A stretch of 64,000 nt of DNA from positions 186,328,156-186,392,155 of the forward strand of contig NC_053395.1 in NCBI RefSeq assembly GCF_905171765.1. The letters are read 5' to 3'. The DNA comes from Bufo bufo. Lineage: Eukaryota > Chordata > Amphibia > Anura > Bufonidae. The number at the start of each line of letters is the position of its first letter. Position 1 is the first letter of the stretch. The notes under the pieces are model-generated. The model saw nothing but the letters and a program-made list of their open reading frames with translations. It was not told the origin of the DNA and did not search any database. Below are positions 43,284 through 55,873 of this stretch, piece after piece. Made by a program: the position numbers and the translations under genes.

Positions 43284-44636
43284 ATCAATAGTGGGGAAAT
43301 TAATGGAAACCATACTTAAGGAGAGGATTGTGGAACATCTAAAATCCCATGGATTGAAAGATGAAAAACAGCATGGGTTTACTTCAGGGAGATCGTGTCA
43401 AACTAATCTTATTGATTTTTTTGATTGGGTGACTAAAATAATAGATGGCGGAGGTGCAGTAGACCTCGCTTATCTAGACTTTAGTAAGGCTTTTGATACT
43501 GTCCCACATAGAAGGCTTATCAATGAATTTCAGTCTTTGGGCTTGGACTCCCATATTGTTGAATGGATTAGGCAGTGGCTGAGGGACAGACAACAGAGGG
43601 TTGTAGTCAATGGAGTATATTCAGACCAAGGTCGTGTTACCAGTGGGGTAACTCGGGGATCTGTTCTGGGACCCATATTGTTTAATATCTTTATCAGCGA
43701 AATTGCAGAAGGCCTCAATGGTAAGGTGTGTCTTTTTGCTGATGACACAAAGATTTGTAACAGGGTTGATGTTCCTGGAGGGATACACCAAATGGAAAAG
43801 GATTTAGGAAAACTAGAGGAATGGTCAAATATCTGGCAACTAAAATCTAATGTGGATAAGTGCAAGATAATGCACCTGGGGCGTAAAAACCCAAGAGCAG
43901 AATATACAATCAGTGATACAGTCCTAACCTCAGTATCTGAGGAAAGGGATTTAGGGGTCATTATTTCAGAAGACTTAAAGGCAGGCAGACAATGTCATAG
44001 AGCAGCAGGAGATGCTAGCAGAATGCTTGGGTGTATAGGGAGAGGCATTACTAGTAGAAAGAGGGAGGTGCTCATGCCGCTCTACAGAGCACTAGTGAGA
44101 CCTCATTTGGAGTATTGTGCTCAGTACTGGAGGCCATATCTCCAGAAGGATATTGATACTTTGGAGAGAGTTCAGAGAAGAGCTACTAAACTAGTACATG
44201 GATTGCAGGATAAAACTTACCAGGAAAGATTAAAGGACCTTAACATGTATAGCTTGGAAGAAAGACGAGACAGAGGGGATATGATAGAAACTTTTAAATA
44301 CATAAAGGGAATCAACAAGGTAAAAGAGGAGAGAATATTTAAAAGAAGAAAAACTGCTACAAGAGGACACAGTTTTAAATTAGAGGGGCAAAGGTTTAAA
44401 AGTAATATCAGGAAGTATTACTTTACTGAGAGAGTAGTGGATGCATGGAATAGCCTTCCTGCAGAAGTGGTAGCTGCAAATACAGTGAAGGGGTTTAAGC
44501 ATGCATGGGATAGGCATAAGGCCATCCTTCATATAAGATAGGGCCAGGGGCTCTCCATAGTATTCAGTATATTGGGCAGACTAGATGGGCCAAATGGTTC
44601 TTATCTGCCGACACATTCTATGTTTCTATGTTTCTG
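43284..44636 (+). mobile_element. CR1/Rex1-like LINE, strongly 5'-truncated
   Basis: Starts within reverse transcriptase and ends in short TCTATGTT-type repeats (44619-44636). Flanked by the 5-bp direct repeat TGGTC (43279-43283 and 44637-44641). It is inserted in the coding sequence of the Tc1 transposase. Confidence 0.85.
43285..44541 (+). pseudogene. LINE reverse transcriptase, C-terminal 418 codons
   Basis: An open frame without stops from the truncation point to TAG at 44539-44541. It starts in SIVGKLMETILKERIVEHL (RT palm entry) and shows KQHGFTSGRSCQTNLIDFF, YLDFSKAFDTVPH, VTSGVTRGSVLGP (usually GVPQGSVLGP, so two residues differ) and catalytic FADDTKI (DD at 43741-43746). The C-terminal part has RPHLEYCAQYWRP and DTLERVQRRATKL, typical of CR1/Rex1-group proteins. 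The endonuclease and the N-terminal half are absent, so it cannot retrotranspose. It differs clearly from the copy at 16955-19649 and is a different subfamily. Confidence 0.88.
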
Positions 44637-45490
<854 letters not shown>

Positions 45491-45691
45491 AAGATTGAAT
45501 GTCACTTGGGGGTTGAATAAAACTGATAATGATATGAGCACAGAAAAGACATTTGTGGTTATTTCATTATAAATGTTATGTTATATTTGTCTGACTTACA
45601 AGTGCCTCTTTGAATTAATTGTAAACAAGATGACTGAAATGATCAAAATCGATGTCAAACTGGCCAAAACACTCAATTAAAAACAACTGTA

Positions 45692-46325
45692 TTGCTGCTA
45701 ATTGTCCTGGAAGCTCTGATCCGTGGAGCACTGGAGAAGAACAGAGAGAAACACAAGACCTCCTGATATTGGCCAATGTCTGGATGTCATGTGCAGCAGT
45801 GCCAGTGTCCCAGATGGAGCCAGAAGCAAAAGGAGATGAGAATAAATGAATATCCAATAGGTCGGATAAAGTGGTTTATTGGGCAATTATATTAACAACC
45901 TACTGTATTCTTAGGACACAGTAGGTGATTGCAAGGGTCACAGCCCATTGGAACCAAGCACCGGGCTGGTCGGTGGGATTACCTGGAATCAGATCCTCAC
46001 CGACATGAAATTGATAACCAATCCTAAGTATAGGTCGTAAAGTCCCAGAAAACTCCTTTCAGGAAAAAAAAGAAATGCCACCTCTGCACTAATAGCACAG
46101 TGCCAGGGCACGTCTGCCAGGACTACTTTTAAAAAATAGAGACTGTCCTGACAAATATGGGACTGCTGGCAGGTATTTGATAGCAATCAGAGAAAACTGC
46201 CTTTACCTTGGTACACTGCCTGCCAGCTACCGCCTAGGGGGGCAGGACAGGACATTTCTTTCTGCCACTCAGTGTCTATTTGATACTGCATTATAGTAGG
46301 ATAAAGAGTTTTTTGTTAGGTCAGT
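45692..46325. other. Unassigned sequence
   Basis: No gene or clear terminus. AGAAAACTCCTTTCAGG at 46046-46062 may be a T2 end fragment. Confidence 0.35.
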
Positions 46326-46326
46326 A

Positions 46327-46682
46327 CCATACCTCCCAACTTTTTGGACGATCGAAGAGGGAGACTTATGGTTCATTGGGTGAAAAATCAATTTTTCCTG
46401 CATATTTGTATATACTTCAATAGTTTTCTCTTACAAAATGTGCAAAAATTATGTCAATATAGAAGTCTCTAAAATTCAAATTGCATCAAACAATGAAATA
46501 ATATACAAGGTGGGCTTTAATATATAGATGGGAACCACATAAACACTTTCTGGATCAATATTGTAAATGTAGTAATAAAAATCTATACTTCGGATCAAAA
46601 AGAGGGACATTTATGGAGCAAAGAGGGACTTGGGTCAAAAAGAGGGACTGTCCCTCCAAAAGAGGGACACTTGGCAGGTCTG
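46327..46682. mobile_element. MITE with CATACCTCCCAA / TTGGCAGGTCTG ends
   Basis: Left CCATACCTCCCAACTTTTTG; right GGGACACTTGGCAGGTCTG. The inner part contains repeated AAAGAGGGAC motifs. A shorter copy lies at 58530-58722. The target duplication is not clear. Confidence 0.55.
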
Positions 46683-47117
46683 CAGTACAGGGGCCAGGAT
46701 ACAGCAGGATCTCCAACAGCACCAATAATAAGTTGCTGATATATACATTTCCACAAGGGGGAGCATGGAGCACACAATCAACAGTTTGCTGTACTATGAA
46801 TGATGTGGTATAGTCTGCTATTAGTGAGCAGGTCAATTGGAACCCTGTAAGCTGTATCATCAAAAACAGAACTAGATAAATATTGCAGTATAGTTCCCAG
46901 ATAAGAAGCTATAGAACAGGCACATACACAGTGCAACAGAGGCCGGGGAGCGCACTGGGGTCCTTTTAAGAGGAAATAGTACTTGTTTTCATGATGCCAT
47001 TTGCAATGAAGCAACAACGGGACAGAGTCCCTTTAAGGAATGGTGTTGGATGGTACCCAGGTGTAGGAATGCCAGAGTGGCGTAGGGCCGCCTATAATGT
47101 CCCTTAATGTGTGTGCA
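46683..47117. other. Unassigned sequence
   Basis: No gene seen; CAGAGTCCCTTTAAGG at 47022-47037 may mark a T2 end. Confidence 0.35.
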
Positions 47118-47668
47118 CGTGTCACGGTGCTCCTACCTGGATACGCTGGAAGCCCGGGCGTTGGCTCTGAAGCAGACAAAGGGGGGTAGTTGAATTGTGG
47201 GACGAATAATAAATTTGAGTCCAGACCTTGTATATAGTTGAACAGCAGCTTTACTTGAATAAACGTTCATCAGAAACAAACTTTGTCTTGGTTCCTGCAG
47301 GCTTTAGCATGAACTGTGGCAGGCAAACTCCTTTCTGCTACGTCTGTTGCTCTCTGGCTCTGCTGTGCTGACAGGCTGGCTTAGAACTCAGCTTCTTCTT
47401 TATGCTGTACTTCACTTTGTAATCTGGTCTGTCTCTAGATTTGTCAAGGGAACACTTTACTCCTGCTCTCCTTACCAGGGGGTACTCTTAACCTTCCCCT
47501 AGAAGGGGGTAAGCTGAACTGACCACTAACTACACCCCTCCCTTCCTGCAGCAAGTGGGACACGCCCACCACACCACAGAGGGAGGTGTTAGAATGGAAT
47601 AAAAAGGTCTATTCTCTGTGAGATAGCTCTGCCGTGTTTGCTGCCATCTATTGGTGAACCAGGCACAT
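47118..47668. mobile_element. Candidate solo LTR
   Basis: Starts TGTCACGGTGCTCCTACC and ends GGTGAACCAGGCACATTACA, a TG...CA unit of about 551 bp. It carries AATAAA-like signals near 47259 and 47597 on the plus strand, but orientation is uncertain. I found no target duplication and no internal retroviral or retrotransposon genes beside it. Confidence 0.4.
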
Positions 47669-48850
47669 TACATGAAACAAACATTATTACTTGTGTTTGA
47701 GGTCTTATTTTATCATTGAGTATTATTCAGTGTATATATCACAATCATGTTTCCTTAGTATAGGTTAGCAATATTATAATATTCAAGCATTTTTTCCTTG
47801 CACCAATTTTTCCTTGAATTATTGTTCTCACAGCATATTGCATTTTTTACTTGTGTACTTTCCTTTTCTTTTTGTATGGTCACTGACACTTGCACTTCCC
47901 CTCCGTCACATCCTGCACTTCTTATATATATTTATTTATTTATGAATATGATTATATGGTTCACCCTAAACTCCAGAGTGCCTGATCCTTTATAACACGG
48001 CCTCTCGTTGTGTGTGCTTGCTATGGACGCTCGGCATCGCTGATGTCCGCAAGGTCTCGCGATACTTCAGGGACGCGGCTGTGGAGCGCATACCGGAAGT
48101 TCAGGTATGCGTTCGACAGCCGAGCACGGCTCGGCGATGCAGTTACCTTTGTTTATAAGTTATTTATTTATTTATTCTATATGTGAACAATTGATCCTTA
48201 GAGCGGACCTATGTACTCTATGTTTTTATATACTGGATTGTCAGCAATCACTGACATATACTGGCCTGGGATATCTAGGAGGAAGTAGTGTCATGCGTTC
48301 CACTGTGGAACACATGTCAACACACACCCCTAAGTCCATTCTTCCCATCTGCTATTAATGAAACAGTAATCAACAGTGTATAAATGAACACATGAACCAA
48401 TATCATGTTATTCCCTGAGGAAGCTGAAAAGTGAAACATATGTCGGGTTGGAGGCACACTGGTCGGTATCTGACAGTTACACAGGACTATATTCGGTCTC
48501 TTTTTGATACTTGAAATTATTTCCGGTTTCTTGTTTACTCTGACACCTTCATTATCTATTGCCTTGGCATTTATAAGTTTGCAATTGTGTTAGCACTAAG
48601 CACTTTGTATCTAATTGAATCAGCTGTATCTACCTAGTCGATAGATTTTAATGCTATATTTGACCCATTAAGCCCCTTTGATACATGATATTTTTTATGG
48701 CTAGACCACTGTTACCTCTTTATTTAATTATATATGTATATGCCGTTGTTGTGACTGATTTTAATTGATTACTATTTTGACGTTTAATAAAGATATTGTT
48801 ACTCAGTATATGTTTATATAGTTTTTGTGGGGGTTCTGTATTTTGATTTG
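47669..48850. repeat. Possible Penelope-like non-coding region
   Basis: No gene. The block CCCTGAGGAAGCTGAAAAGT, then GAAACATATGTCGG (48411-48446) resembles the hammerhead-like motif at 38514. The region ends AT-rich with AATAAAGAT near 48787. The family assignment is weak. Confidence 0.3.
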
Positions 48851-49176
48851 GTGCAGTAGAGATAGTAGCAGGGTGCAGAAGTGGTAATGCATCTCTGGGG
48901 AGTTACAACAGCGCAACATAGCATCCAAATAAATATTGCATAGAGCACCCAGCTACATCAAGGCAGCCAAGAGAATTTTTAGATCCATGACATGACAAAA
49001 TTGTGCCTCCCTGGTGGCCTATGAGGGTGAAGGGGTTAAAACCAAGAGTGGCAGCATTCTATACTGTCTTTACAAACAGTCCGGAAAAGTGGTGAGCAGG
49101 TGGGATATGCCGCTGACAGTGCTGAGGGTTAGGGGTTTATTTAGTGTTGAGGAGGAAGGAGAGGATGTGCTGCAGC
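48851..49176. other. Flank of DIRS insertion
   Basis: Unremarkable until about 49150-49175, where GAGGATGTGCTGCAGCAGAG matches the 26-bp minisatellite found at the other side of the DIRS element. Confidence 0.55.
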
Positions 49177-49218
49177 AGAGGGAATCGTTAATTTCTAACG
49201 ATAATTTGTTTTCCCTTA

Positions 49219-49354
49219 GTCCTAACAGGGGCACAGATGGGGTATTCTGCCCCTGTGGACTGGTTAGGACAGGTGGAAGTTTTAATGAAACAATAAAAAA
49301 CTGACATACACACGCCCTCCCTGCCCCCAATAAAGAGGGGTGTGACCCTCAGAA
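49219..49354 (+). repeat. DIRS inverted terminal repeat (left)
   Basis: Runs from GTCCTAACAGGGGCACAGAT to GGGGTGTGACCCTCAGAA. It is the near-identical reverse complement of 54423-54560; a 3-base gap near AACAGGGG/AACCAGTGG is the main difference. Confidence 0.9.
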
Positions 49355-49430
49355 CCTTGTGTAATTACAAGTAGACAAAAATAACCACAATTAATAAAAA
49401 AAAGGGGCGGGGAATTTGTGTGCCACTGTT

Positions 49431-49500
49431 AGGACTAAGGGAAAACAAATTATCGTTAGAAATTAACGATTCCCTTACGTCCTAACCAGTGGCACAGATG
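49431..49500. repeat. DIRS internal complementary region
   Basis: Contains GTTAGGACTAAGGGAAAACA to TTCCCTTACG, the complement of 49177-49228, followed by GTCCTAACCAGTGGCACAGA, matching the right terminus. Such a joint of both ends is expected for DIRS elements, which use it to template the circular form. Confidence 0.85.
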
Positions 49501-50530
49501 GGGATTTAGCAAGTAGAAACCCCCATGGGAGGGTCCTCATGCCTGGCGGAAGATAACACTGCCAGCCAAATGAGGAATAACTACGTATTCTAGTATCCAC
49601 TCTATAGTGTGAGATAAAAGTGGAGTGAGAACTCCAAGAAGCTGACTTACAGATCACGTCCAATGGGATCAAGCTTCTCTCTGCAAAAGAAGTGGCCACT
49701 GCTCGAGTAGAGTGGGCCCTTACAAATTCAGGGGGCTCCGAGCCCTGAGACATATAAGACTCCAGAATTGCCTCTTTAATCCCGCGACTGATGGAGGGCT
49801 TAGAGGCTTTCCTCCCCTTATGGGTACAAGAAAAAAGGATAAGGAGGTTTTCATCCTTCCTAAATACCTTGGAGCGTTCCAGGTAAATCCTAACACATCT
49901 CGCAATGTCGAGGGTATGGAGCCCTCTTTCCTCAGAGGAGGGGGGTGGAGCCAATGTTGGCAGGGAGATCACCTGGTTGATATTGTCAAAGGAAGGAACC
50001 TTTGGGATGAAAGTAGGCAAAAATTTAAGAAGTACCCGATCCTGCAGGAACTTTGTATAAGGCTCAAAGGCAGAAAAAGCCTGGAGTTCCCCAACTCGCT
50101 TTGCAGAGGTAACAGCCAACAAGAAGGTGATCTTCCAGGTCAGAAAGTCCCGCCTCCTCTAGGGGCTCAAAGGGGGGAGATGATAACCCCCTGAGCACTA
50201 CCGACAAATCCCAAACCGGGATAGGTCTGATTACTGTAGGCTTTAATCTTGAGGCTCCCTTCAGGAATCTCTTGATAAGGGGGTCTTGAGAAATAGCTCT
50301 GTTGAGACAAGCAGAGATTGCTGAAATCTGCACTTTAAGGGTAGCTGGTGATAGCCCCCTGTCCAGACCGTCTTGAAGAAATTAGAGAATCATCGGAATG
50401 GAAGCTTCAGCGGATCTTTGCTGATGCCTTGTACACCAGGATGAAAAGATCTTCCAGATTCTGGAGTAGGCCTTATTGGTAGCTTCTGATCTGGAGTGCT
50501 CTAAGGTTCTCAAGACCGACCCTGATAGCC
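49475..50530 (-). pseudogene. DIRS tyrosine recombinase
   Basis: Encodes an integrase of the phage-lambda (tyrosine recombinase) family used by DIRS elements in place of a DDE integrase. The N-terminal SAM-like part (ATNKAYSRIWKIFSSWC, near 50440-50490) is followed by a stop near 50382 and by VQISAISACLNRAI; a frameshift falls near 50130. The catalytic part has the first Arg in SAKRVGELQ (50097-50099), the HSTR box (HSTRAVATSFAERS, 49685-49715) and the presumed nucleophile Tyr in SHYRVD (49604-49606). All catalytic signatures are present, but the stop and the frameshift disable it. It overlaps the end of the upstream pol frame. Confidence 0.88.
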
Positions 50531-50533
50531 CTT

Positions 50534-52623
50534 CTATCCGTGGAAGGGACTGGTCAACCTCCAGGCCGTCAGGTTGAACATTTGAAGATTTGAGATCTGA
50601 GAGTCCCCCGACACCAGTACTCTCTCTGGGGGAAGCCTCAGAAATTGACCCCGACTCATCTGTAAGAGTTGGGTAAACCAAGCTCTCTTCGGCCAGTATG
50701 GGATAATGGCGATAACTGACGCTTGGTCCTGCCTGATTTTCATCAAGACCCTTGGTATCAAGGAAATTGGAGGGAAGATGTAGGCCAGCCTGAACCTCCA
50801 TGGGATTGACAGAGCATCTAGAGCCACCGGGTTGTCCTCCCTGTAAAGGGAGCAATACCTCTCCACCTTGGTGTTGAACCTCGTTGCCATGAGATCGATC
50901 TCTGGCATGCCCCACCTGAGCGTTATCTCCTTGAAGACCTCTGGATGAAGTGACCATTCTCCGGTTGGAAGACCTCGGCTCAGGCGATCCGCAATCACAT
51001 TGAGAACTCCGCAAATGTGAACGGCTGATAAGTGGGTGAGGTTCAATTCTGCCCAATCCAAAATCACCCCTATCTCTCTCAGGAGACTTTGTGACCTCGT
51101 GCCTCCCTGCTTGTTGATGTACAGCACAGCGGTCATGCTGTCTGACTGTACCTTCACTGCCTTCCCTCGAATGAAGGGAGCAAAATGAAAAAGAGCTAGT
51201 CTGATTGCTCTGATCTCCAGGAGATTTGATGACAATAACCTCTCCTGAGGTGTCCAAGTTCCCTGGACTGTCATGTCCTGCAGATGCGCACCCCAGCCTA
51301 CTAGGGATGCGTCTGAAGTAAGTATGATCCAAGAGGGCTGGATCAGAGACTTGCCGTCCTTGAGGTGGGACCACCACCTTAGAGAGGATCGGACCTTGTA
51401 AGGCAGGGAGAGCACGGAATTGAGTCCCACTGGACTGTGATTCCACTTGGCTAGTACTTCCGACTGGAGCGGACGTAGGTGCCATAATGCCCAAGGTACC
51501 GCCTGAGCAGTTGAAGACATTAGTCCCAACATTTTCATCCATGTTCGAATCGTTACCTGTTTTGGTACAGAAAGAGAACGGGCTGTCTGTTGCACGGATT
51601 GCCTTCTTTCGGGAGTGAGATGAATCGTCATCCTGACTGAATCCACCATGAACCCCAGGAACCTTACCGAGGTGGCTGGTTGAAGTTGGGATTTGTCCTA
51701 ATTGATTATCCATCCTAACCGATGCAGGAATGTGACAGCCTGCTGGATGTGTTGGGACAGGATCGCCTGGGAAGGAGCTCTGAGGAGCCAGTCGTCCAGG
51801 TATGGAACTATACTCAGGCCCTGAAGCCTTAGCGCGGCCACCACAGAGACCACCACTTTGGTGAAAGTGTGTGGGGCTGAAGAAATCCCAAACGGGAGCG
51901 CCACAAACTGAAAATGTTTTAGGCCCCCCCCCCCCCATGCTTACCGCGATCCTTAAGAATCTTCTGGACCCAGGATGGATGGGAATATGGAGATAAGCAT
52001 CCTTGAGGTCTAAGGTTGCCAAGAAATCTCAGAGTCTAAGGTTGCATAAGAAGATTGGTCACTGACTGGATAGTTTCCATACGGAACTTCTTTTGTTTTA
52101 TGAAACGGTTGAAGAACCTCAAATCTATAATCATCCTCCAACCTCCGGTATTCTTGGGTACCAGGAAAACTGGGGAGTAGATACCTGTTCCCCTCTCTTG
52201 GAGAGGAACCTCTTCTAAGGCCCCCTTCTGGAAGTATTCTAGTACGCAATTCTCTAGAATCTTTTGCTTGTTACTGGGAAGAAGCCTTGTTTGGACAAAC
52301 TTGTCCGGAGGCAGACTGCTCAAGTCTACAAGGTAGCCCTGAGAAATTACACGCAGGACCCAACTGTCCTGAATATGATCCTGCCAACAAGGTAGAAAGT
52401 GCTGTAGGCGACCGCCTACGGGAATATGGGGAGAAGAGAGCCTGGGATCTCCAGTCAGACCGGCTAAATACCAAGAGCCTCGAGGAGGCCCGCAATCAGA
52501 GCGCCGAGGACCTCTTGGGGGGTCTAGAACCCCGAGAGGATCTTCCTCCTCTATGGGAACCCCAATTCCTCTGGGCTCTGGGTTGAGGTTCCGCCCTGGA
52601 ACCAAACCCCTTGCCCCGACCAC
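50534..52623 (-). pseudogene. DIRS reverse transcriptase-RNase H (pol)
   Basis: RT starts with YSPVFLVPKNTGGWRMIIDL (about 52110-52170), then a damaged duplicated stretch near 52020-52060, motif A LDLKDAYLHIPIHP, a frameshift in the C-run at 51926-51938, and catalytic VPYLDDWLL (DD at 51791-51796). A stop interrupts near 51697. RNase H follows with ILTSDASLVGWGAHL and VKVQSDSMTAVLYINKQGG, with HICGVLNVIADRLSRG as the closing motif. The end (MPEIDLMATRFNTKVERYC to VIAIIPYWPKRAWF) is the conserved tail of DIRS pol, sometimes described as methyltransferase-like. The start overlaps gag in another frame. Confidence 0.9.
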
Positions 52624-53684
52624 GAAAAGACTGCTGGGGAAGGGACTTGCCCTTCTTGTCCGACAGCCCCTCCATTATCTGGTCAAGCTCTGCACCAAAG
52701 AGTTTGCTGGGTTCATATGCCATGGCACAAAGATTGTGTTTTGAGATCGTATCGGCCTTCCAAGGTTTCAACCAAAGCGGACGCCTGCCTGCGGTTGAAA
52801 GAGCCATGGACTTGGATGCCAGCTTCAATTGTTGTGGAGCTGCGTCACACAAGAAGTCTATGGCAAGGCTGGCCGTCTTACATAAGGCCAGAATGTCGTT
52901 TCTAGAGACCCCCTTTGCCACTTCGGACAAAGAAATCGCAACTGAGGCGGAGGCCGAGGCTGAGGAATAAGCGCGCCTAAGGGCGCAGTCCGCCTTCCGG
53001 TCCATTGGGTCCTGCAAACTTGACCCGTCGTCTGATGGGATCAGGGTCTTTCTAGATAGCTTTGCGATTGCCATGTCCACCTTGGGGACAGGCCCCCAGG
53101 AAGATACTTGATCCTCTTTGACCGGAAACACAGCCTTGAATCTTTTGGTCAACACTGGACCCTTCTCTGGCTTTCTCCACTCTGTTTTCATCAGAGACAG
53201 GAGAGAATCATCTGCTTTAAAGGCCCTAGGCCCCCTAGAGGATGAGGCTTCCCCCGGATCAACGTCCTGGTCCCCCGACCGGACGGATTTTAGTAGCCGC
53301 TGGGCCTTCTCCAGCGGAAAAAGATATGAAAACCCGTCCTCCTCATCCGAGGAGGAAGAGGCTGAACCTTCTCTCGCCTCCTGACCCCCCGAGACCTCCA
53401 TCGCCCGAGGAGGGACGATGGCGTTTGGAAACCAGGGTATTCTTCAGCTCCTGTATGGAGGCGTTCACCTGGCTCATATTAGACTCCATATACCCTTTCA
53501 CCCAGTCGACTACGTCGTGGACCGATGGCTCCAGATGGGGGAGAGTCTTGGCCCTACAGGGTGGGCAGCGGGAAAAATCATAGGAGTCCTCCAGCACGAT
53601 CTGGCAGTCATGGCACTGCAGGTGACGCCTCTTGCCCGCGGACTTCCTGCTGGGCTCTCGCTCACCGTCCCCGGTAGAAGACAT
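52496..53684 (-). pseudogene. DIRS gag-like protein
   Basis: Probable start MSSTGDGEREPSRKS at 53684, right after a TTTTCAG sequence. The first part has a zinc-finger-like CHDC...CPPC cluster (HLQCHDCQIVLEDSYDFSRC) and a short helix (VVDWVKGYMESNMSQVNASI). A one-base change in a G6 run near 53390 shifts the frame; the rest (53401-52496) carries an acidic linker (SSSSDEEDGFSYLFPL), a LAP2alpha-like region (DPMDRKADCALRRAYSSASA) and an RG-rich C-terminus (SFRGRGKGFGSRAE). The LAP2alpha-like gag is characteristic of vertebrate DIRS elements. One homopolymer frameshift is the only break I see. Confidence 0.85.
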
Positions 53685-53747
53685 GGCTGAAAAATAGAAG
53701 AGACATGAATTTAAGCATAATTCAAGAAAATAGAGCTTTAACCGCAA

Positions 53748-54422
53748 GCTTCAGGATCTTTACCCAGAAGATCCTAGCAAGCTCTATAGTAAGGAAAAAA
53801 AGGTTTTCAGCAACACAGAGGTTTGCACGCAAACAACTCTAGCACCAACACCACACACTCAAGGTTAACAGAACTAACTGCGCTCCAGGAGACTGAACCT
53901 GGAGCCTCACCAAGTTTAAATAGGGTTGTTTAGGCGCCAAAAGAAAGCCCCGCCCACAAAAGGGGTGGGGTAAACCTCTAAAGTTTATTTCTTGGTTCTG
54001 AATAACCAAACTCCTTGCTCTGGACCCCAGAGAGGGACCCTGAAACATCTAAAGGCCCCCCACGGCCCTAGACAATGAAAATGCTCCCCGACCGACGCTA
54101 CTGCGATCAGCCGGAGAAAACCCGGAAGTGACGTCACCTGACGTCACTTCCGCAAGATGGCGGCGCCCAGCCGAACATGCAGGACGCCGCTACCGCCGCT
54201 CCATCCCCGAAATGAGGTAAGCTCAACAGGGATAGGGCTCTGATCTCCAGGAGCTGACCCCAGCTAAGGCCTGAGCGTTATCCTCAGGCCGGATAGGAGG
54301 AGCGGCCCCGCTCCCGGAGGGAACAAGATAACAAAAAAAGGGAAAAGACACTCTCTCCACCGCAGGGATGGAGGAGTGCACCACCCGTCCCGTCCTGTCC
54401 GCAGGACAGAAAAAAACACAAG
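53748..54422 (-). other. DIRS 5' non-coding region
   Basis: Between the terminal repeat and gag. GC-rich (GCCCCGCCCACAAAAGGGGT, GACGTCACCTGACGTCACTT at 54130-54149, a CRE-like pair of TGACGTCA sites). These may form the promoter; this is inference from sequence only. Confidence 0.45.
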
Positions 54423-54560
54423 TTTCTGAGGGTCACACCCCTCTTTATTGGGGGCAGGGAGGGTGTGTGTATGTCAGTTTTTTATTGTTTCATTAAAACT
54501 TCCACCTGTCCTAACCAGTCCACAGGGGCAGAATACCCCATCTGTGCCACTGGTTAGGAC
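54423..54560 (-). repeat. DIRS inverted terminal repeat (right)
   Basis: Reverse complement of 49219-49354 with very few differences; ends TGTGCCACTGGTTAGGAC. Confidence 0.9.
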
Positions 54561-54565
54561 GTAAC

Positions 54566-55250
54566 GGAAGAAAGGATTGCTGCAGTGGAGGGAAGAAAGG
54601 ATGTGCTGCAGTGGAGGGAGGAAAGGATGTGCTGCAGTGGAGGGAGGAGAGGATGTGCTGCAGTGGAACTGGAAGGATGAGAGGATGTGCTGTGGTGGAG
54701 GGGAGGAGCAGAGGGAAGAAAGGATTGCTGCAGTGGAAGGAAGAAAGCATGTGCTGCAGTGGAGGGAGGAAATGATGTGCTGCAGTGGAGGGAGGAAATG
54801 ATGTGCTGCAGTGGAAGGAGGAAATGATGTGCTGCAGTGGAAGGAGGAGAGGATTTGCTGCAGAGGATGGAGAAGAGGATGTGCTGCAGTAGAGGGAAGA
54901 GAGGATGTGCTGCAGTGGAGGGAGGAGAGGATGTGCTGTAGTGGAGAGAGGAGAGGGTGTGATGCAATGGAAAGAGGAGAGGATGTGCTGAAGTGGATGG
55001 AGGAGAGGATGTGTTGTAGCAAAGGGAAGAGAGGATGTCCTGCAGTGGAGAGAGGAGAGGATGTGCTGCAGTGGAGAGAGGAGAGGATGTGCTGCAGTGG
55101 AGAGAGGAGAGGATGTGCTGCAGTGGAGGGAGGAGAGGATGTGCTGCAGTGGAAAGAGCAGAGGATGTGCTGCAGTGGAGAGAGAGGAGAGGATGTGCTG
55201 CAGTGGAGGGAGGAGAGGATGTGCAGCAATGGCAGAAGGAGAGTATATGC
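54566..55250 (+). repeat. 26-bp minisatellite, about 26 copies
   Basis: Tandem GAGGATGTGCTGCAGTGGAG-type units with a period of 26 bp in the best part (55035-55230) and some shorter copies. A few units of the same type stand on the far side of the DIRS element (49150-49175). Long open frames in both strands come from the repeat and are not genes. Confidence 0.9.
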
Positions 55251-55869
55251 TGCTTATGGGAGAATGTGCTGCTGGATTTTAGAAAGTGAATATGTACTTA
55301 GTATGGGGGTGAAGTTGCTGCTATGGGGGTGTACTGTGCATTTTTTGGGAGGAGAGAAGGATGTACTAGAGAAGGTAATGGGAGAATATGCTGTAGTCAG
55401 ATAATATTTGCATGTAGACTTACCATGGGCCCGCAGAATAATTTTTACTGCATTACTTTTTTAGGTATTTTTTTTACATATCAATACATTTTTATTGCAT
55501 TACATTTTTTAGGTATTGTTTATACATATCAAAAAATAAATATATGTATACTTTGCTTACTGTGAATATATCACTTCTGGAAATGTGGTCCTGCACTTTT
55601 ACTACAAACCTTTTGCAGGGTCCATGAAATGAAACGACCAGGAGATTTCCTGCTAATTCAGTGGTGATCTTTTGCCTTTTTTTCCAGAGGGAAATAGCAT
55701 AATAGGTGACCAATTTCATGGAATTTCATGGTAATTTGTAATTGATCCACCAGCTAATACCAAACATCCTGAATTCAGGAGATAAGCCCCTCTTCTTGGA
55801 CAAAGTATAAAATAGTTATTGTGTCCTATAGTGAATGGTCAAGGTCATCCTGAACACTGGAAAAGTCTT
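55251..55869. other. Unassigned sequence
   Basis: Decayed minisatellite edge to about 55400, then AT-rich sequence with a small duplication (TTTTTTAGGTATT at 55458 and 55507). No gene. Confidence 0.4.
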
Positions 55870-55873
55870 TTAA

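Larger units (their letters stand above)
49177..54564 (-). mobile_element. DIRS-type tyrosine-recombinase retrotransposon
   Basis: The minus strand carries gag, RT-RNase H and a tyrosine recombinase in that order, between inverted terminal repeats (49219-49354 and 54423-54560, about 137 bp, very similar). An extra internal copy of terminal sequence (49431-49500) matches the DIRS internal complementary region. DIRS elements integrate by recombination through a circular intermediate and make no target duplication; none is seen. Several frameshifts and stops show that this copy is inactive. The exact outer ends are uncertain by about 40 bp. Confidence 0.9.

Noticed and set aside
49475..50122. 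Possible integron or phage integrase
   Set aside because: The tyrosine recombinase sits behind gag and RT-RNase H between DIRS-type inverted termini, so it belongs to the retrotransposon.
54474..55404. Long open frames on both strands (up to 251 residues) of CSGERRG or LHCSTSS repeats
   Set aside because: Products of the 26-bp minisatellite, present in several frames on both strands.
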